Source: Lepidostoma basale (taxonomy: Eukaryota; Arthropoda; Insecta; Trichoptera; Lepidostomatidae). From it: 64,000 nt of DNA. The DNA lies in contig JAHDVF020001353.1 of assembly GCA_022606425.2 (NCBI GenBank), forward strand, positions 434,001 to 498,000. The letters are read 5' to 3'. The notes beneath the pieces were generated by a model. That model was not told the DNA's origin and ran no database searches. It saw only the letters and a program-made list of their open reading frames with translations. A program made the translations under genes and the position numbers. This document shows positions 38,472-48,711 of this stretch, one piece after another (the first letter of the stretch is position 1; each line of letters starts with the position of its first letter).

Positions 38472-39387
38472 CGAGGTGTGGCAATTAAATTCCGAGAATT
38501 TGTAAATAAAACACAGGCTAATAAAGTTAGCAACCAATTTTTTTTAACGGCCTTCACAGTAGTCCCCTCCTAACCCAGGACAAGGTTTCCGACGTTTTTC
38601 CCATGATTGGAAGCAGCCTTGAGAGTCCTCTAAAGTTAGGTCTTTTAAGACGACGGTTGTAGCCTCCTGGACGGCCTCCACACTGCCATGATGGTTGTCT
38701 TTGAGGTGACTCTTCATTTTAGGGAACAATAAGAAGTTACAGGGGGCCAAGTTGGGACTGTATGGTGGATGCGGTAACGTTGGGATACTTTTTTCGCCGA
38801 ATGTTCCCTCAAAATTAAGGAGGAATGAGCCGGCGCGTAATCATGGTGCAAGAGCCAGCCGTTCGGATCGTTTACGGAAAACTAGCTGTCGCAGCCGCTC
38901 CAAGACTTCAACATAGAAGTTTTCAGTCACTGTCTGGCCCTCAGGAACGTATTCACGGTGAATAATGCCATGAATATCGAAGAAAATGATCAGTATTCCC
39001 TTCAGCCATGTTTTGATATCCTTGCTTTCGTTTGGCGCTCTCCACCCTTTTGCACCCAATGTAGGCTTTGTCTACGGGTCTACTGACACTCATCTCCATA
39101 CACCTGCCGTAATTTTCGTAGGATTTCTGCAGGTTTTACACCAATGACGACCAAAAATTGGATCACAGCACATTGCTGAAAAACTGAGTCAGTCGTTTCT
39201 GCGACCGAGTTAAAAAACTTCTATCCGAAAAACACGCGTAAAAAACGAACAAGAAGCCCAATTACCATGAAATCTTCACTGCGACTAAGTGGAACGACCT
39301 ACCTAATCAGGCGCAGCGCGCCAGTCATGCAGTGTTGCCGGTTTGCACGCCGTAACTAAATTCTCGGAATTTAATTGCCACACCTCG
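38472..39387 (-). mobile_element. mariner-like element II, decayed
   Basis: Inverted ends CGAGGTGTGGCAATTAAATT at both sides (right reversed, with one or two changes) and duplicated TA at 38470-38471 and 39388-39389. Length 916 bp, shorter than a full mariner, so internal sequence (mostly N-terminal coding) is missing. Inserted at the end of the tRNA SINE. Confidence 0.9.
38544..39059 (-). pseudogene. mariner transposase remnant (element II)
   Basis: Reading the minus strand with two frame changes: KDIKTWLKGILIIFFDIHGI, IHREYVPEGQTVTENFYVEV, LERLRQLVFRKRSERL, LLHHDYAPAHSS, HPPYSPNLAPCNFLLFPKMK, SHLKDNHHGSVEAVQEATTV and DSQGCFQSWEKRRKPC. The HHDNAPAH motif has N changed to Y, PDLAP is PNLAP, and the third catalytic D position is N (APCNF), so the enzyme is dead. 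N-terminal DNA-binding part absent. Confidence 0.88.
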
Positions 39388-39389
39388 TA

Positions 39390-39860
39390 TTACTGATTGA
39401 AGTAATAAGGAAGCAACGTGAGTAATAAGGAAGCATCCTCAGTAAAATTACGATGGGTTAACGATAATTAGATCTCTTTTAATCCATATAAAGTGCCTGT
39501 TAACTGTTGGCTATCACAACGTGGCAAAGAGAAATTTAAAATCCAAAAGGGATTACACACAGCTTCTACTTTACAAACCACCCCTATCCGCCACCCCCAA
39601 CCCCCCGCAGTCCTCTGCACCCCCCTGCAAACAGAACCCTTAATAAATATGTAAAGTTTGTCCCATAGAGAAATGTGTTTTTTTTACATACGAACTTTAA
39701 CGTTTTCTACAAATGAGTTTTTTTTTTAAATAGAAAAACGCTGGATTTTGTTTTTTGCTTTTTTGTTTATTCTAACTACTTTCGATTATAATACTAGTAT
39801 TGAATTTATTTTGTTTTTCAGTACTTGGTAATAAATAATTCCGTTTCATTGCTAACTCTT
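39390..39860. other. Interval without recognised feature
   Basis: A C-rich patch CCACCCCCAACCCCCCGCAG near 39592 stands out. Otherwise AT-rich and unrecognised. Confidence 0.4.
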
Positions 39861-39861
39861 T

Positions 39862-39995
39862 TGTGTTTTGATGTAAAGCTTAGACCTGGCGAAATAAGGG
39901 TATACGCATTAGAAATGAAATCACAAAGAAGGTTGTACGTTAAAACTATGTTTGGTAAAATACGAAACCAGTATGAAGGTCGTTTGGATATTAGG
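39862..39995 (+). mobile_element. LINE-A old fragment
   Basis: TAAAGCTTAGACCTGGCGAA, CATTAGAAATGAAATCACAA and GGTAAAATACGAAACCAGTA follow the EAWSWQ, AVEMRSLRR and YDRIxNE blocks. Diverged. Confidence 0.65.
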
Positions 39996-39999
39996 AAAG

Positions 40000-40470
40000 A
40001 ACAACAACAACAACAAACCATCACGCCGTTTCTCCGTAGGAATAGGCAGAGAGAATGGACCGCCACACTACTCTATCCTGGCACACCTATCTAGCTTCCT
40101 CCACATTCATACAGCGAGTCATATACGCACGTTAATTCTTCCGACTTCTAACATGAACAACCTTTAAAGTTTGATTAATTTGGTCATGCCATTTTGTTCA
40201 TAATACCTTCTTCCGCTCTACATTCCTTTCCTATATCAGCATTTAAGATTCTGTCGTATATCGTTCTATCACACATACGTCTTAGGGACCTCATCTCTAC
40301 CGCATTTATTCTGCTCTCATCCTTCTTCTGCCAGTTCCATATATTAGGGATGGGACCAGAACTCCATTGTGCACGGCCGTTTTCGCTTTCAATGATAAAT
40401 TCTTGTTTCCAATAACTATTTTTTAAGCTCCATTCACTTTGTTACCCGCATCAACCCTTCTTAAGGAAAG
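40000..40470 (-). mobile_element. LINE-A 3' copy with (AAC)n tail and internal deletion
   Basis: The plus strand shows ACAACAACAACAACAAACCA rather than AACTAACTAACC, then the family end. The GRPRKTW to LRWFGHMERM part is deleted at 40192, after which MNKIxxEECGR and MRSLRRMC blocks resume through to NGALKN. Non-coding now. Confidence 0.85.
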
Positions 40471-40479
40471 AATGCTGAA

Positions 40480-40585
40480 TAAAATAAGAAGTCGAGGTTA
40501 GCCGAAGAAAACGTAGCGTGATCAAATTAGTTAATTCAATGATAGAGTAGGCAGAGTGAATGGACCGCTAGACAAATATCTTATC
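40480..40585. mobile_element. LINE-A micro-fragments
   Basis: GAAGTCGAGGTTAGCCGAAG and AAACGTAGCGTGATCAAATT echo the GRPRKTWHDQI block in plus orientation. Confidence 0.5.
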
Positions 40586-40788
40586 TTTCTGTATCATCTG
40601 TTCAAACTAACAAATTTCTTAATTATCTTCATAACGCTTTACATTTACGTTGTTTATGACCCCTGGATGGAGTCATAATCAAGACCATCATATCGACCAA
40701 ATTTCTCATTTCGATTTCATGTCGATTCATTTCGATCAAAAATTCTGTTGAAACTATATGGCTTTTGGTACAGACATATGTAGTATTT
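40586..40788. other. Short interval without recognised feature
   Basis: Nothing recognised. Confidence 0.4.
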
Positions 40789-40789
40789 T

Positions 40790-41190
40790 TCTTCTTCTTT
40801 CTTGTTGTAGACCTGTGTTCTATTCTCCAGAGTGTTGCTCCTCCTGTGATGTAGATTCCCAGCTGTTCTATCTTTTAGGAGGTCTTCCACGAGTCCTATG
40901 AGGCTGATTTAGCAATGCAATATAGGGGTGTCTGGAGGTGTCCATTCTTTGAACATGACCGTACCAGTCCCTTTTTCGCTGTCTGCTCCATCTTATAATA
41001 TCCTCAACCTCACATATCCTTCTTATTCTGGTGTTCCTCACGCGATCTCTGTGTCTTGCCTGCTATCGTCCTCAGTGTCCTCATTTCGGAAGTCATCAAA
41101 ACTTGTTTGGTCCTTACTGTGTCTGCCCTTGCTTCGACGCCATATGTTATTATTGGTCTTACGCATGCTTTATAGATTGTAGTAACATAA
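40790..41190 (-). mobile_element. RTE-1-related LINE 3' fragment (second subfamily)
   Basis: Minus strand encodes YKACVRPIITYGVEARADTV, RTKQVLMTSEMRTLRTIAGK, ICEVEDIIRWSRQRKRDWYG and HVQRMDTSRHPYIALLNQP, then RGRPPKR with a stop. Matches 54045-54515 on the other strand, with different decay. Confidence 0.85.
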
Positions 41191-41730
41191 TATATAGTTA
41201 CATATAAACCACGTATAAAAGAGTAAAAATATATTCTGTTTTATCATAGTTAAGTTAATTGTGATCAAGTTTAAGCAGCTATCTTAAATTAGATTTGTAC
41301 GATAAGCCTAGAACACAAATAAAATTCGTTCCAATCATGTTAATATGACTTAAATATATAAAGAAAAACACATAAAACCACTTTGTCAACTGAGTAAAAA
41401 ACTTTTCTATTTTTTTTTTACTTGCGTGTTCTGTGTGCGTGCCTTAAGTAAAATTATTACTAAATTATTCATTCGGGCATAACACAAAGCGCTGTTTGAT
41501 ATAGTTTTCATAATAGATTATATAAAATAAATTTCACATACAAATCTCACTGATAATACATAGTGATTTTTGTATAATCGCATGGTGAACATAAGTTATT
41601 TTAGTAACTTTTCGAAAACATTGTATTATCACAACACTTTTTTGCTAACTAACTAACCAACGCACTTAGGAGTATTTCCTATAATTAGCCGGCCATAAAT
41701 CGAATTTGTAGATTTTATCCCCAATTAGAA
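41191..41730. other. AT-rich interval without recognised feature
   Basis: CTAACTAACTAACC-like words near 41645 recall a LINE-A tail, but no body follows. Confidence 0.35.
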
Positions 41731-41834
41731 AAAAAAACTCGTCTCGCTTGTACCCAAGCTTCCTCAGGGCTTCGTGATACAAGCGAAACTAGTCGGCAAT
41801 TAAAATAACCGCATAGTGGTGAAAAACAAAGTGC

Positions 41835-42484
41835 TTCTTCTTTCTTCTTTCTTCTTCGATGGCCCTACAGCCCATATCGAGCCTTAGTATTCTTCGCCTC
41901 CAACTCCTCCTGTCCTCCGCTTCGACCCTCCAATCTGACACTCTTAACAATCTTGCTCCATCTCTCCCAACTTCATCCTCCCATCGCAGCCTTGGTCGTC
42001 CAATTGGTCTTCTACCACCTGGGTGCCACTCCAGCAATCTTTTTGGGGTTCGCGATGACGGCATCCTCTGCACGTGACCGGCCCATCTCAGTCTATTCAG
42101 TCTGACCTGTGTGGAGAGACTGGGAGCTTTGTAAATATTGTACAGCTCGTCATTATGCCGCACTCTCCAGCCTTCACCGTCATTCACAGGCCCCAGAATT
42201 CTGCGCAGCACCCTTCTCTCAAAAGTATCTAGTCGCTCTGCAGATTTCGCTGTCATTGTCCACGCCTCACACCCATAGGTCACTACTGTTCGGATGATTG
42301 TTTTATACAGGGTGATTTTGGTTTTCCAGTGTACGTTTCTTGATTTGAGCGCTGGTAGTAGAGAGAAGAATGTTTTGTTACCAATTGTGATTCTTCTATC
42401 GATTTCCTTGTGATCTTCGTTTTCTTTTGTTATAGACGAACCCAGGTAAGTGAAGTCCTCCACCATCTTAAAGTTGTATCTATC
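41835..42484 (-). mobile_element. RTE-4 LINE 3' copy with 14-bp target duplication
   Basis: GAAAAACAAAGTGC at 41821-41834 and 42485-42498 flanks it. The TTCTTCTTTCTTCTTTCTTC tail (reverse) marks the 3' end. 650 bp. Confidence 0.95.
41850..42480 (-). pseudogene. RTE-4 reverse transcriptase C-terminal region, open
   Basis: Minus-strand frame is open throughout: NFKMVEDFTYLGSSITKEND-type start, IDRRITIGNKTFFSLLPALK, TIIRTVVTYGCEAWTMTAKS, RLDTFERRVLRRILGPVNDG, VRLNRLRWAGHVQRMPSSRT, GRRPIGRPRLRWEDEVGRDG and WRRRILRLDMGC. The stop normally used is lost at the C-terminal end, where it runs on into the target DNA. A thumb/connection segment of an RTE-like reverse transcriptase without palm motifs. 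Confidence 0.92.
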
Positions 42485-42549
42485 GAAAAACAAAGTGCAG
42501 TGTTTTTAATTTCATTTTATTTTAAATATAAATAAAGTAAAATAAATTA

Positions 42550-43555
42550 AAATGTCTTACCACAAAGTGAATGCTTCATACGAAAATTTAGAAGAAAAAA
42601 AAATGTTTTTGGGAATGTAGAATAGACACCAAACAATGGGCAATCCGTCATCCAATATAAAGCGTGGTCTGGAGTGTGTCTGTTTGAATAAGACTGCCTT
42701 TCTAAGTGTTCGTATCTCTTTTAGGATTTCTTGAAAAATCGATGTTTTCAAAAGTTAATATTTTTATTTTGGTACATTCGCTTATTACAGGTAAGCGTAC
42801 AAATATTCTGACAAGTTTTATTAAAATATATTTTAATGGGTTGAAAGTCATGTTCATTATTTTTGTAAATAATTCTTTGTTGTTTATATTCAAAATAGTT
42901 TTTGTTGTACTTTCGGGTGTGTCCCCATGGTCGTTTCGACTGTAACTAACAATATAACGCCTGCACTTATTAAATACATTAATGTATGTACGAGTATGTT
43001 GATTAAATCATTCCATTATTTTATTCAAAGCTTTCCCGGTAAATTTTGGACAAGCACACTTTAGTACTACAAAAAGATGTCATGCTCATGTGATATTATT
43101 CGGATATTTCTAATAATACTATTCAATTTGTTTTTTAGGTTCTATATCTGATTTCCGTTTGTCTACGTTATTTATTTGAGATCATAAAGAATTAATACAT
43201 TCTTTTTTGTATGTATTTGAAACACATTTCTGCATACATCAAGTGTATGTTACGATTTATATACAGTGTGTTCAAAAATAATATATATTTTCTGAATAGA
43301 TTATGTTTGAAATGTTTTGTGATACAATATTGTTACTAAATAAAAAATGCTTACATAATAAATATTTTTAAATTTCTCTTTTTATATAATAACACGTTTG
43401 GTTAAAAATAAACATTTGTTCAATGTATATCCGTGGAAGAACAATTTATATAAAATGTGTATTTAAACATGTTTGTTATACGAAATAATGAAGGGTCATC
43501 AATATGGTTTGGACAATTTTTTTTGCGATCTATATTCGGAAATCTAGTTTATTGA
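42550..43555. other. Interval without recognised gene
   Basis: AT-rich, with a 30-bp LINE-A trace (AGGGTCATCAATATGGTTTG near 43492). Nothing else is recognised. Confidence 0.4.
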
Positions 43556-43700
43556 GGAATGATGTAAAACTCCATATTAAATAATTAATACGAATGAAAA
43601 CATCTATTTTCTAGAAATTTTATTTTAGTTTATGGGAATGACATATTTCGTCTTTCTAAGGCTATATCAAATGTTGTTATCATTTGAAAATGCCTTATAT
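43556..43700 (-). repeat. PLE-C copy with partial inverted arm
   Basis: GATGTAAAACTCCATATTAA, GAATGACATATTTCGTCTTT and CTAAGGCTATATCAAAT in reverse, then CATTTGAAAATGCCTTA in forward sense: a shortened head-to-head arrangement. Confidence 0.65.
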
Positions 43701-43701
43701 C

Positions 43702-43928
43702 CATCTTCTTCTTCTTGGCGCTACATCCCGGAGTCGGATTTGGCCTTCTCCACAACCCACTGGCTACTGTCCATGGTCATCTCTCTTCATTATTCCGATC
43801 TTTCTTATTATTCCCAGTCCTCTTCCTCGCAATCCGCCCATCTATTTCATTCGCTTTGTTGCTCTGCCTCTCTCTTTCATCTGCCTCTCCTATGCTTCCC
43901 GCTGTATATATCTGTGGTGTATTTTTCT
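43702..43928 (-). mobile_element. RTE-5 LINE 3' fragment
   Basis: GGCGCTACATCCCGGAGTCG, TTGGCCTTCTCCACAACCCA and CAATCCGCCCATCTATTTCA match 62010-62200 reversed, encoding the RKRWADCVEEDW to IVEEAKSHTG stretch. Frameshifted. Confidence 0.82.
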
Positions 43929-43997
43929 TTTATTATTTTATATAATGTTTCTGAAATGTTCATGTATTATATATTTTGCTCATTTATTCAATAAAGT

Positions 43998-44352
43998 ACA
44001 GCGGAACATAGAAGTAAAATAGGGTAGATTAAATGTGGTCTGGTACCCCCTTGTTGTTACCGTCTTCAAATGTAAGTCCCGGATGGACCGGGGTCAGGCC
44101 CAGGGAATGTAAGAGCGAGGCTGACAAAAGGGCGCCGCTATGCCCCATAACAACCTCGGGTTTGTGGCGGGAACTTATATGTACCTTTTTTTTTTAATTT
44201 CCTTCGTTACACAAATACATATTATTATTTTTCCCGCATGGACGGCGGACGGGCCAAGGGAGTGCATGGGCAAAGCTGACGAGAGGCACCGCTGAACCTA
44301 TAACAGCTTTGGGTAAGCGTAGGGAGCCCTCTATGGCTCGGCTATTAATTAG
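43998..44352 (+). repeat. Repeat-I copies 2 and 3
   Basis: GGAACATAGAAGTAAAATAG, GTAAGTCCCGGATGGACCGG, GTAAGAGCGAGGCTGACAAA and CGCCCATAACAACCTCG-like words match 10985-11152. A third partial copy (GGACGGCGGACGGGCCAAGG, CTGACGAGAGGCACCGCTGA) begins at 44228. Confidence 0.6.
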
Positions 44353-44370
44353 TAGAAAACAGACGTTTTC

Positions 44371-44440
44371 GTTAGTATTAATTGCATAAATCTAGTATTA
44401 ATTGCCTAAATCTAGTATTAATTGCCTAAATCTAGTATTA
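44371..44440 (+). repeat. 20-bp tandem repeat, 3.5 copies
   Basis: The unit ATTGCCTAAATCTAGTATTA is repeated at 44381, 44401 and 44421 (first copy with one change), preceded by half a unit. Confidence 0.9.
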
Positions 44441-44444
44441 ACAA

Positions 44445-44862
44445 AAACCTATTTTTTGTTTACACATGCAACATGATCTCCCGTTTTGTTATGACGTAGC
44501 TAAATAAAGTTTATGAGTTTGCTTGAATTTCCTAATTAAATTTCAAGTAGGATTTCTGCTTATTCTTTTGTTTGTTTGAAGAATTCTCAGAACTCAGAAA
44601 GTTGAACGCAGCAAACAATAAATTATTATTTTAAAACAATTTCCCTTCTTATCTCGTCGCCCCGGACGTGCCTACGATACGCGCCTTTAATTACTTTAAG
44701 CCATTACGCCGGCCCTGTGTCTTCACTACGGGATTTGAATAACTTATCAATGGAGTACTTTACTCTATGGACTTCGACTAAATTTGACAACTCTAACAGA
44801 TAAAGAGAACAAAACTGACGTGATCGAATACGCCCAGAAATTTGAATTTCTGTAAGAAGCGC
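44445..44862. other. Interval without recognised feature
   Basis: Moderate GC around 44655-44730 (TCGTCGCCCCGGACGTGCCT). No frame or known repeat. Confidence 0.35.
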
Positions 44863-44863
44863 G

Positions 44864-45090
44864 ATTGTGAACGGCCGTTTTCGCTTTCATTGATAAATTC
44901 TTATTTACAATAACTATATACATATATTATATGTTATAGGTAATATGTATGCCTTACATATTAAAAACTAACTAACAGACACGCCATCTCCTCGAAGGGT
45001 TAGGCAGAAAAAATGGACCACCACACTGTTCTTTTCGGGCATTTCTAAACCTTCTCCAACATTCATACATCGTGCCATACACACCATCCT
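44864..45090 (-). mobile_element. LINE-A fragments (two short pieces)
   Basis: GAACGGCCGTTTTCGCTTTC resembles the NGALKV upstream block (44865-44925). A 3' end follows at 44968 with CTAACTAACAGACACGCCAT and CCAACATTCATACATCGTGC. The pieces are not contiguous. Confidence 0.7.
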
Positions 45091-45091
45091 T

Positions 45092-45450
45092 CTATATTGC
45101 CCTTTAATTGCCCTCTAATTATCAGCTGAAGGAGGCGATCTTTATCTCCCCTGAGTGCATGATCCAAATATGAGATCTTTCTAACCTTCGCACTCGACAA
45201 TATACAGCTTTCTATTGGCTCTGGCTCACTGTATTACGTTTGCATTACTATATAACCTTATCGGTCCATGGTATACTGTATATTGCGTATTTTACGGTAT
45301 AAAAGCCTGCAATCGGTTCACTACTTTCACTTTTAGAGTCCAGGTTTCACAACCACAAAGCAGGACAGACCATATATAGCATTTAACCATTCTTTGTCTT
45401 AGATTATCGGCTTAATTTCAGTCTGAGATTATATTTGCATGCAAGAAGGT
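45092..45450 (-). mobile_element. RTE-2 LINE diverged fragment
   Basis: CTGCATGATCCAAATATGAG-like and ACTTTTAGAGTCCAGGTTTC and CAGGACAGACCATATATAGC correspond to the YIWSKLLYG and VETWTLKVN coding blocks seen at 3435-3770 (reverse). No open frame. Confidence 0.7.
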
Positions 45451-45847
45451 CTCATCAGTCTGCTTCCGTGTCACTCAATCCTGGGTAACACGCATCCATG
45501 TCGTACCGGCGATTTCTTTAACCACTTCAATACCGTAAGGCCACTGGTCGCCGCTACGTAGGCGCACCATCAATACCGTGAGGCCACTTTGCATTAATAA
45601 TGATGCCAGTAGGAATTTTAACAATTTTTTTGTGTGGTTAACGACATCTATACATTATCTCTGCAAGAAAAATGAACCTTCTGACGTTGGTCGATCTTAT
45701 TGAAAAATGGATTTTTGTAGAAGTCGAGCACTAGGGTTACCATTTATGGTGAGATTGATATAAAAGATCAAAAGGATATCACTTGAAAGAATTAAATTTC
45801 AAGTGATAATAGACAAGAACTGATACAACATACTTTGATTTTTAATT

Positions 45848-46612
45848 TATTGTTTCTTAAACAATGATGTAAAACTCCGTATTAAATAACTAACTAACTT
45901 ACCATCACGCCGTCTCCCCGGAGGGGTAGGCAGAAAGAATGGAACGCCACACTGTTCTGTCCTGACATACGTCTCACGCTTCCTCTACATTCATACATCT
46001 TGTCATGCACGTACGTCGATTTTTCCGACTCCTCGCGTGACCGACATTCAATATTTGATTGATTTGATCGTGCCACGTTTTCCTCGGCCTTCCTCTATTT
46101 CTAGCTCCGTTCACGCCGTTTACATATACCTTCTTTACCATTCTGTCTTCACTCATTCTTTCCATGTGTCTAAACCATCTTAATGACCCTTTCCTTATTT
46201 TGTTCAGAACACTTTCATTCGCACCACATTCACTTCATATACTTGCATTTGTCACTCTATCATATACAGATTTGCCACACATTCGTCTTAGAGATCTCAT
46301 TTCTACTGCATTTATTCTACTTTCATCCTTCTTTTGCCAGTTCCGTGCTTCACTTCCATACATAAGGGTCGGCACAAGAACACCATAGTGCACTGCCATC
46401 TTAGCTTTTTTGGGTAGGCTTTTATTATTAAATTATTAATATTTATGAAAAACGATAGTTTTCAAGGAGTTTTATTATAATATTTATGTATGACATGTTT
46501 CGCCCTTCTAAGGCATTTTCAATATGTTTCAAAACACTACATAATAAATATTATAATAAAACTCCTTGAAAACTATCGTTTTTCATACCTACATATTAAT
46601 GATTTTTAAATG
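45848..46612 (-). repeat. PLE-C copy split by LINE-A
   Basis: The 5'-most part (TTTCTTAAACAATGATGTAA, ACTCCGTATTAAAT) lies at 45848-45887. The rest, TATTAAATTATTAATA through GATAGTTTTCAAGGAGTTTT to TGACATGTTTCGCCCTTCTA and an inverted arm AATAAAACTCCTTGAAAACT, lies at 46428-46612. TATTAAAT is duplicated at the junctions. Confidence 0.8.
45888..46427 (-). mobile_element. LINE-A copy inserted in PLE-C
   Basis: Flanked by TATTAAAT on both sides. The minus strand runs from SLPKKAKMAVHYGVLVPTLM through MRSLRRMCGKSVYDRV, GANESVLNKIRKGSLRWFRH, VYVNGVNGARNRGRPRKTWH and QDRTVWRSILSAYPSGETA with only two stops. It is one of the most complete LINE-A C-termini here. Tail AACTAACTAACTTACC (reverse). Confidence 0.93.
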
Positions 46613-46880
46613 TTTGTTTTCAATATTTTTTTTTTTATAAAAATCTAAAAATTATATTTATTTATGGTTGTGATAACCCTGAAAGAAAAATCAAATATAC
46701 GAAATTTCGATAATGCAACTTGAAAATTTTAAACTTGACGTATCATTTTATAGGTAAACTTTAAACATAATGCATAAAATCCATTAGCCCATTTTTTTAA
46801 ATAATTAAAAACGTGCGGTGTGTGAGGGTTCCTAAGCTTAAAACATCACTGTACTAAAACGGTTAATGTCGTCGTTCCAT
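46613..46880. other. AT-rich interval without recognised feature
   Basis: Nothing recognised. Confidence 0.4.
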
Positions 46881-46881
46881 C

Positions 46882-47064
46882 AAAAATGGAGATGTCCTGG
46901 ATGGGAGGCTTTTTGTCCAACGATTGTCAAGGCTGCGAGCGACATGGCCTGCCTAGTGCCATTTTAGCGCTGCCACTCCTCCGATAATGTCCAACAATCC
47001 TGTTCTGGCTCTAATAGTGGTGTTTCTTAACCTGTTCACTTTTCTAATTCCCAAAAATGTTCTT
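46882..47064 (-). mobile_element. RTE-9 LINE fragment
   Basis: Minus strand reads IRKVNRLRNTTIRARTGLLD, IIGGVAALKWH, a stop, AGHVARSLDNRWTKSLPSRT. The RLRNxxIRxRT and AGHVARxxDxRWT blocks match 50238-50580. Confidence 0.8.
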
Positions 47065-47104
47065 TCCTTATATATTTGAATGAATTAAGCCACATCCATT
47101 AGGT

Positions 47105-47162
47105 ACATAATTAATTCGAATGAAAACGTCTATTTTCTAGAAGTTTTATTATATTTTATGTT
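47105..47162 (-). repeat. PLE-C fragment
   Basis: ATTAATTCGAATGAAAACGT and TTCTAGAAGTTTTATTATAT only. Confidence 0.6.
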
Positions 47163-48160
47163 ATTTTAAAGTGTTAAATTAAATAACTTTGCTTTTGTAT
47201 CGCAATTGCATTTTATTTTACGCGACATCTGTTTCATCAACTTACGTTGACATGATCAGGTGTTACAATAATATATCAAATGTATTTGTTCCTATGTCAA
47301 TTTGAATAATTTCTTTGATACAATTTTGAAGTTCTTGCTGAAATTGAGTTAGGTATCTAAATATTTTAATTAAAAGAACGGTTAGTCACTATTTATAGGA
47401 GAAAATGTTCTTCTTCGATGGCCCTACAGCCCATATCGAGCCTTAGCCTCCAGTATTCTTCGCCTCCAACTCCTCCTGTCCTCTGCTTCGACCCTCCAAT
47501 CTGACACTCTTAACAATCTTGCTCCATCTCTCCCAACTTCATTCTCCCATCGCAGCCTTGGTCGTCCAATTGGTCTTCTACCGCCTGGGTGCCACTCCAG
47601 CAATCTTTTTGGGGTTCGCGATGACGGCGTCCTCTGCACGTGGCCGGCCCATCTCAGTCTATTCAGTCTGACCTGTGTGGAGAGACTGGGAGCTTTGTAA
47701 ATATTGTACAGCTCGTTATTATGCCGCACTCTCCAGCCTTCACTGTCATTCACAGGCCCCAGAATTCTGCGCAGCACCCTTCTCTCAAAAGTATCCAGTC
47801 GCTCTGCGGATTTCGCTGTCATTGTCCACGCCTCACATCCATAGGTCACTACTGTTCGGATGATTGTTTTATTCAGGGTGATTTTGGAGATTTTAGTGGA
47901 GATTTTACTGTTTTATTATTTATTATTATTACTCAATAATAATAATAATTAATTAACAGTAATTAGAAGGAACAATTACACATAGTATAGAGTCAAAAAC
48001 GATGAAACATAATAAATTAAAAAAGATAAACAATAACAGAAAGTAAATTACATTTATGGGAAAGGTTACAAAAAATTTTAAGGTAGTATTATTATTTTTT
48101 AGCAATATTGTTTAGGGGGAAAGTTTTTAATGTACTATATACTAATGGGGAATAAGATTA
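47163..48160 (-). repeat. PLE-E long copy, split by RTE-4
   Basis: The left part (47163-47405) has the motif region and TTATAGGAGAAAAT. The right part (47905-48160) has AGTAATTAGAAGGAACAATT and TATAGAGTCAAAAACGATGA. The same two parts are adjacent at 56945-57300, which shows the insertion. Its hammerhead-like motif (47215-47265) has box CTGATCA and palindrome ACAGATGT, so it is decayed. Confidence 0.82.
47408..47892 (-). mobile_element. RTE-4 LINE 3' copy 2
   Basis: Minus strand 47424-47849 is open: MTYGCEAWTMTAKSAERLDT, FERRVLRRILGPVNDSEGWR, RLRWAGHVQRTPSSRTPKRL, RPIGRPRLRWENEVGRDGAR and RSWRRRILEAKARYGL, then a stop and TCGAAGAAGAA. More than 95% similar by eye to 41835-42484. Shorter 5' extent. 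Confidence 0.93.
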
Positions 48161-48162
48161 TT

Positions 48163-48235
48163 CGCCTGTCATAATCACATTTGATAATGCCTTAGACATG
48201 TGATACGTTTCATTCACATACAATATAATAAAATA
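48163..48235 (+). repeat. PLE-C fragment
   Basis: ATCACATTTGATAATGCCTT then AGACATGTGATACGTTTCAT: stem II and GAA are deleted. Confidence 0.6.
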
Positions 48236-48286
48236 ATAATTAAATAAAACGATGTTTTTTAACTACTTCCACTTTTGTCTTTATTT

Positions 48287-48333
48287 AGACAGCGACCGGT
48301 TTCGCCAGGCTCGCTGGCATCGACAGACTGGTA
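48287..48333 (-). ncRNA. Hammerhead-like motif, PLE-D
   Basis: Minus strand: CTGTCGA, stem II GCCAGC/GCCTGGC-type pairing, GAAA, palindrome ACCGGT, C followed by GCTGTC. Stem I can pair CAGT with GCTG. The A6 position of the core is U, which would weaken or abolish cleavage. Confidence 0.6.
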
Positions 48334-48711
48334 ACACTATTGTAAACTTAGTCCTTTATATACATACAGATCAGGGGTGGTAAACATGATTCTATACAAA
48401 AATAATCTTCAAATATTTATGTAAAATTTTTCTGAATTTAACTATTGGTATTACAGGTATTCTTGGAGGTTCGTGTTTAATACAATGGGTTTTAATTTTT
48501 ATTATCTCTTACATATTCATATATAATGTTTGAAAAAATGGTAATTTTGTTTAAATTATTACTGAATTTAAATATTATATGTTATAGTTCTTGGTCCGTA
48601 AGGTTGGCCGCGCCTTATTCGGTTTTCCCAATCCATATAGCTGCTAGGGTCTGGAATCAATCAAAAACACATTTTGGGCAGTAATCGATTCCAGGAATAT
48701 TTTTTATTTAT

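Larger units (their letters stand above)
41735..42545. repeat. PLE-P copy split by RTE-4
   Basis: CTGAGGA, stem II GCTTG...CAAGC and GAGAC read on the minus strand (41740-41768), while a head-to-head plus-strand half CAAGCGAAACTAGTCGGCAA follows at 41780-41800. AAGTGAATGCTTCATACG after the RTE-4 insertion resembles 62995-63020. Confidence 0.6.

Noticed and set aside
41859..42297. Plus-strand open frames of 72 and 62 codons opposite RTE-4
   Set aside because: They are antisense shadows of the RTE-4 coding frame; the minus strand has the conserved domain.
44371..44440. CRISPR-like array
   Set aside because: Units are directly adjacent without spacers in a eukaryotic repeat-rich context; it is a minisatellite.
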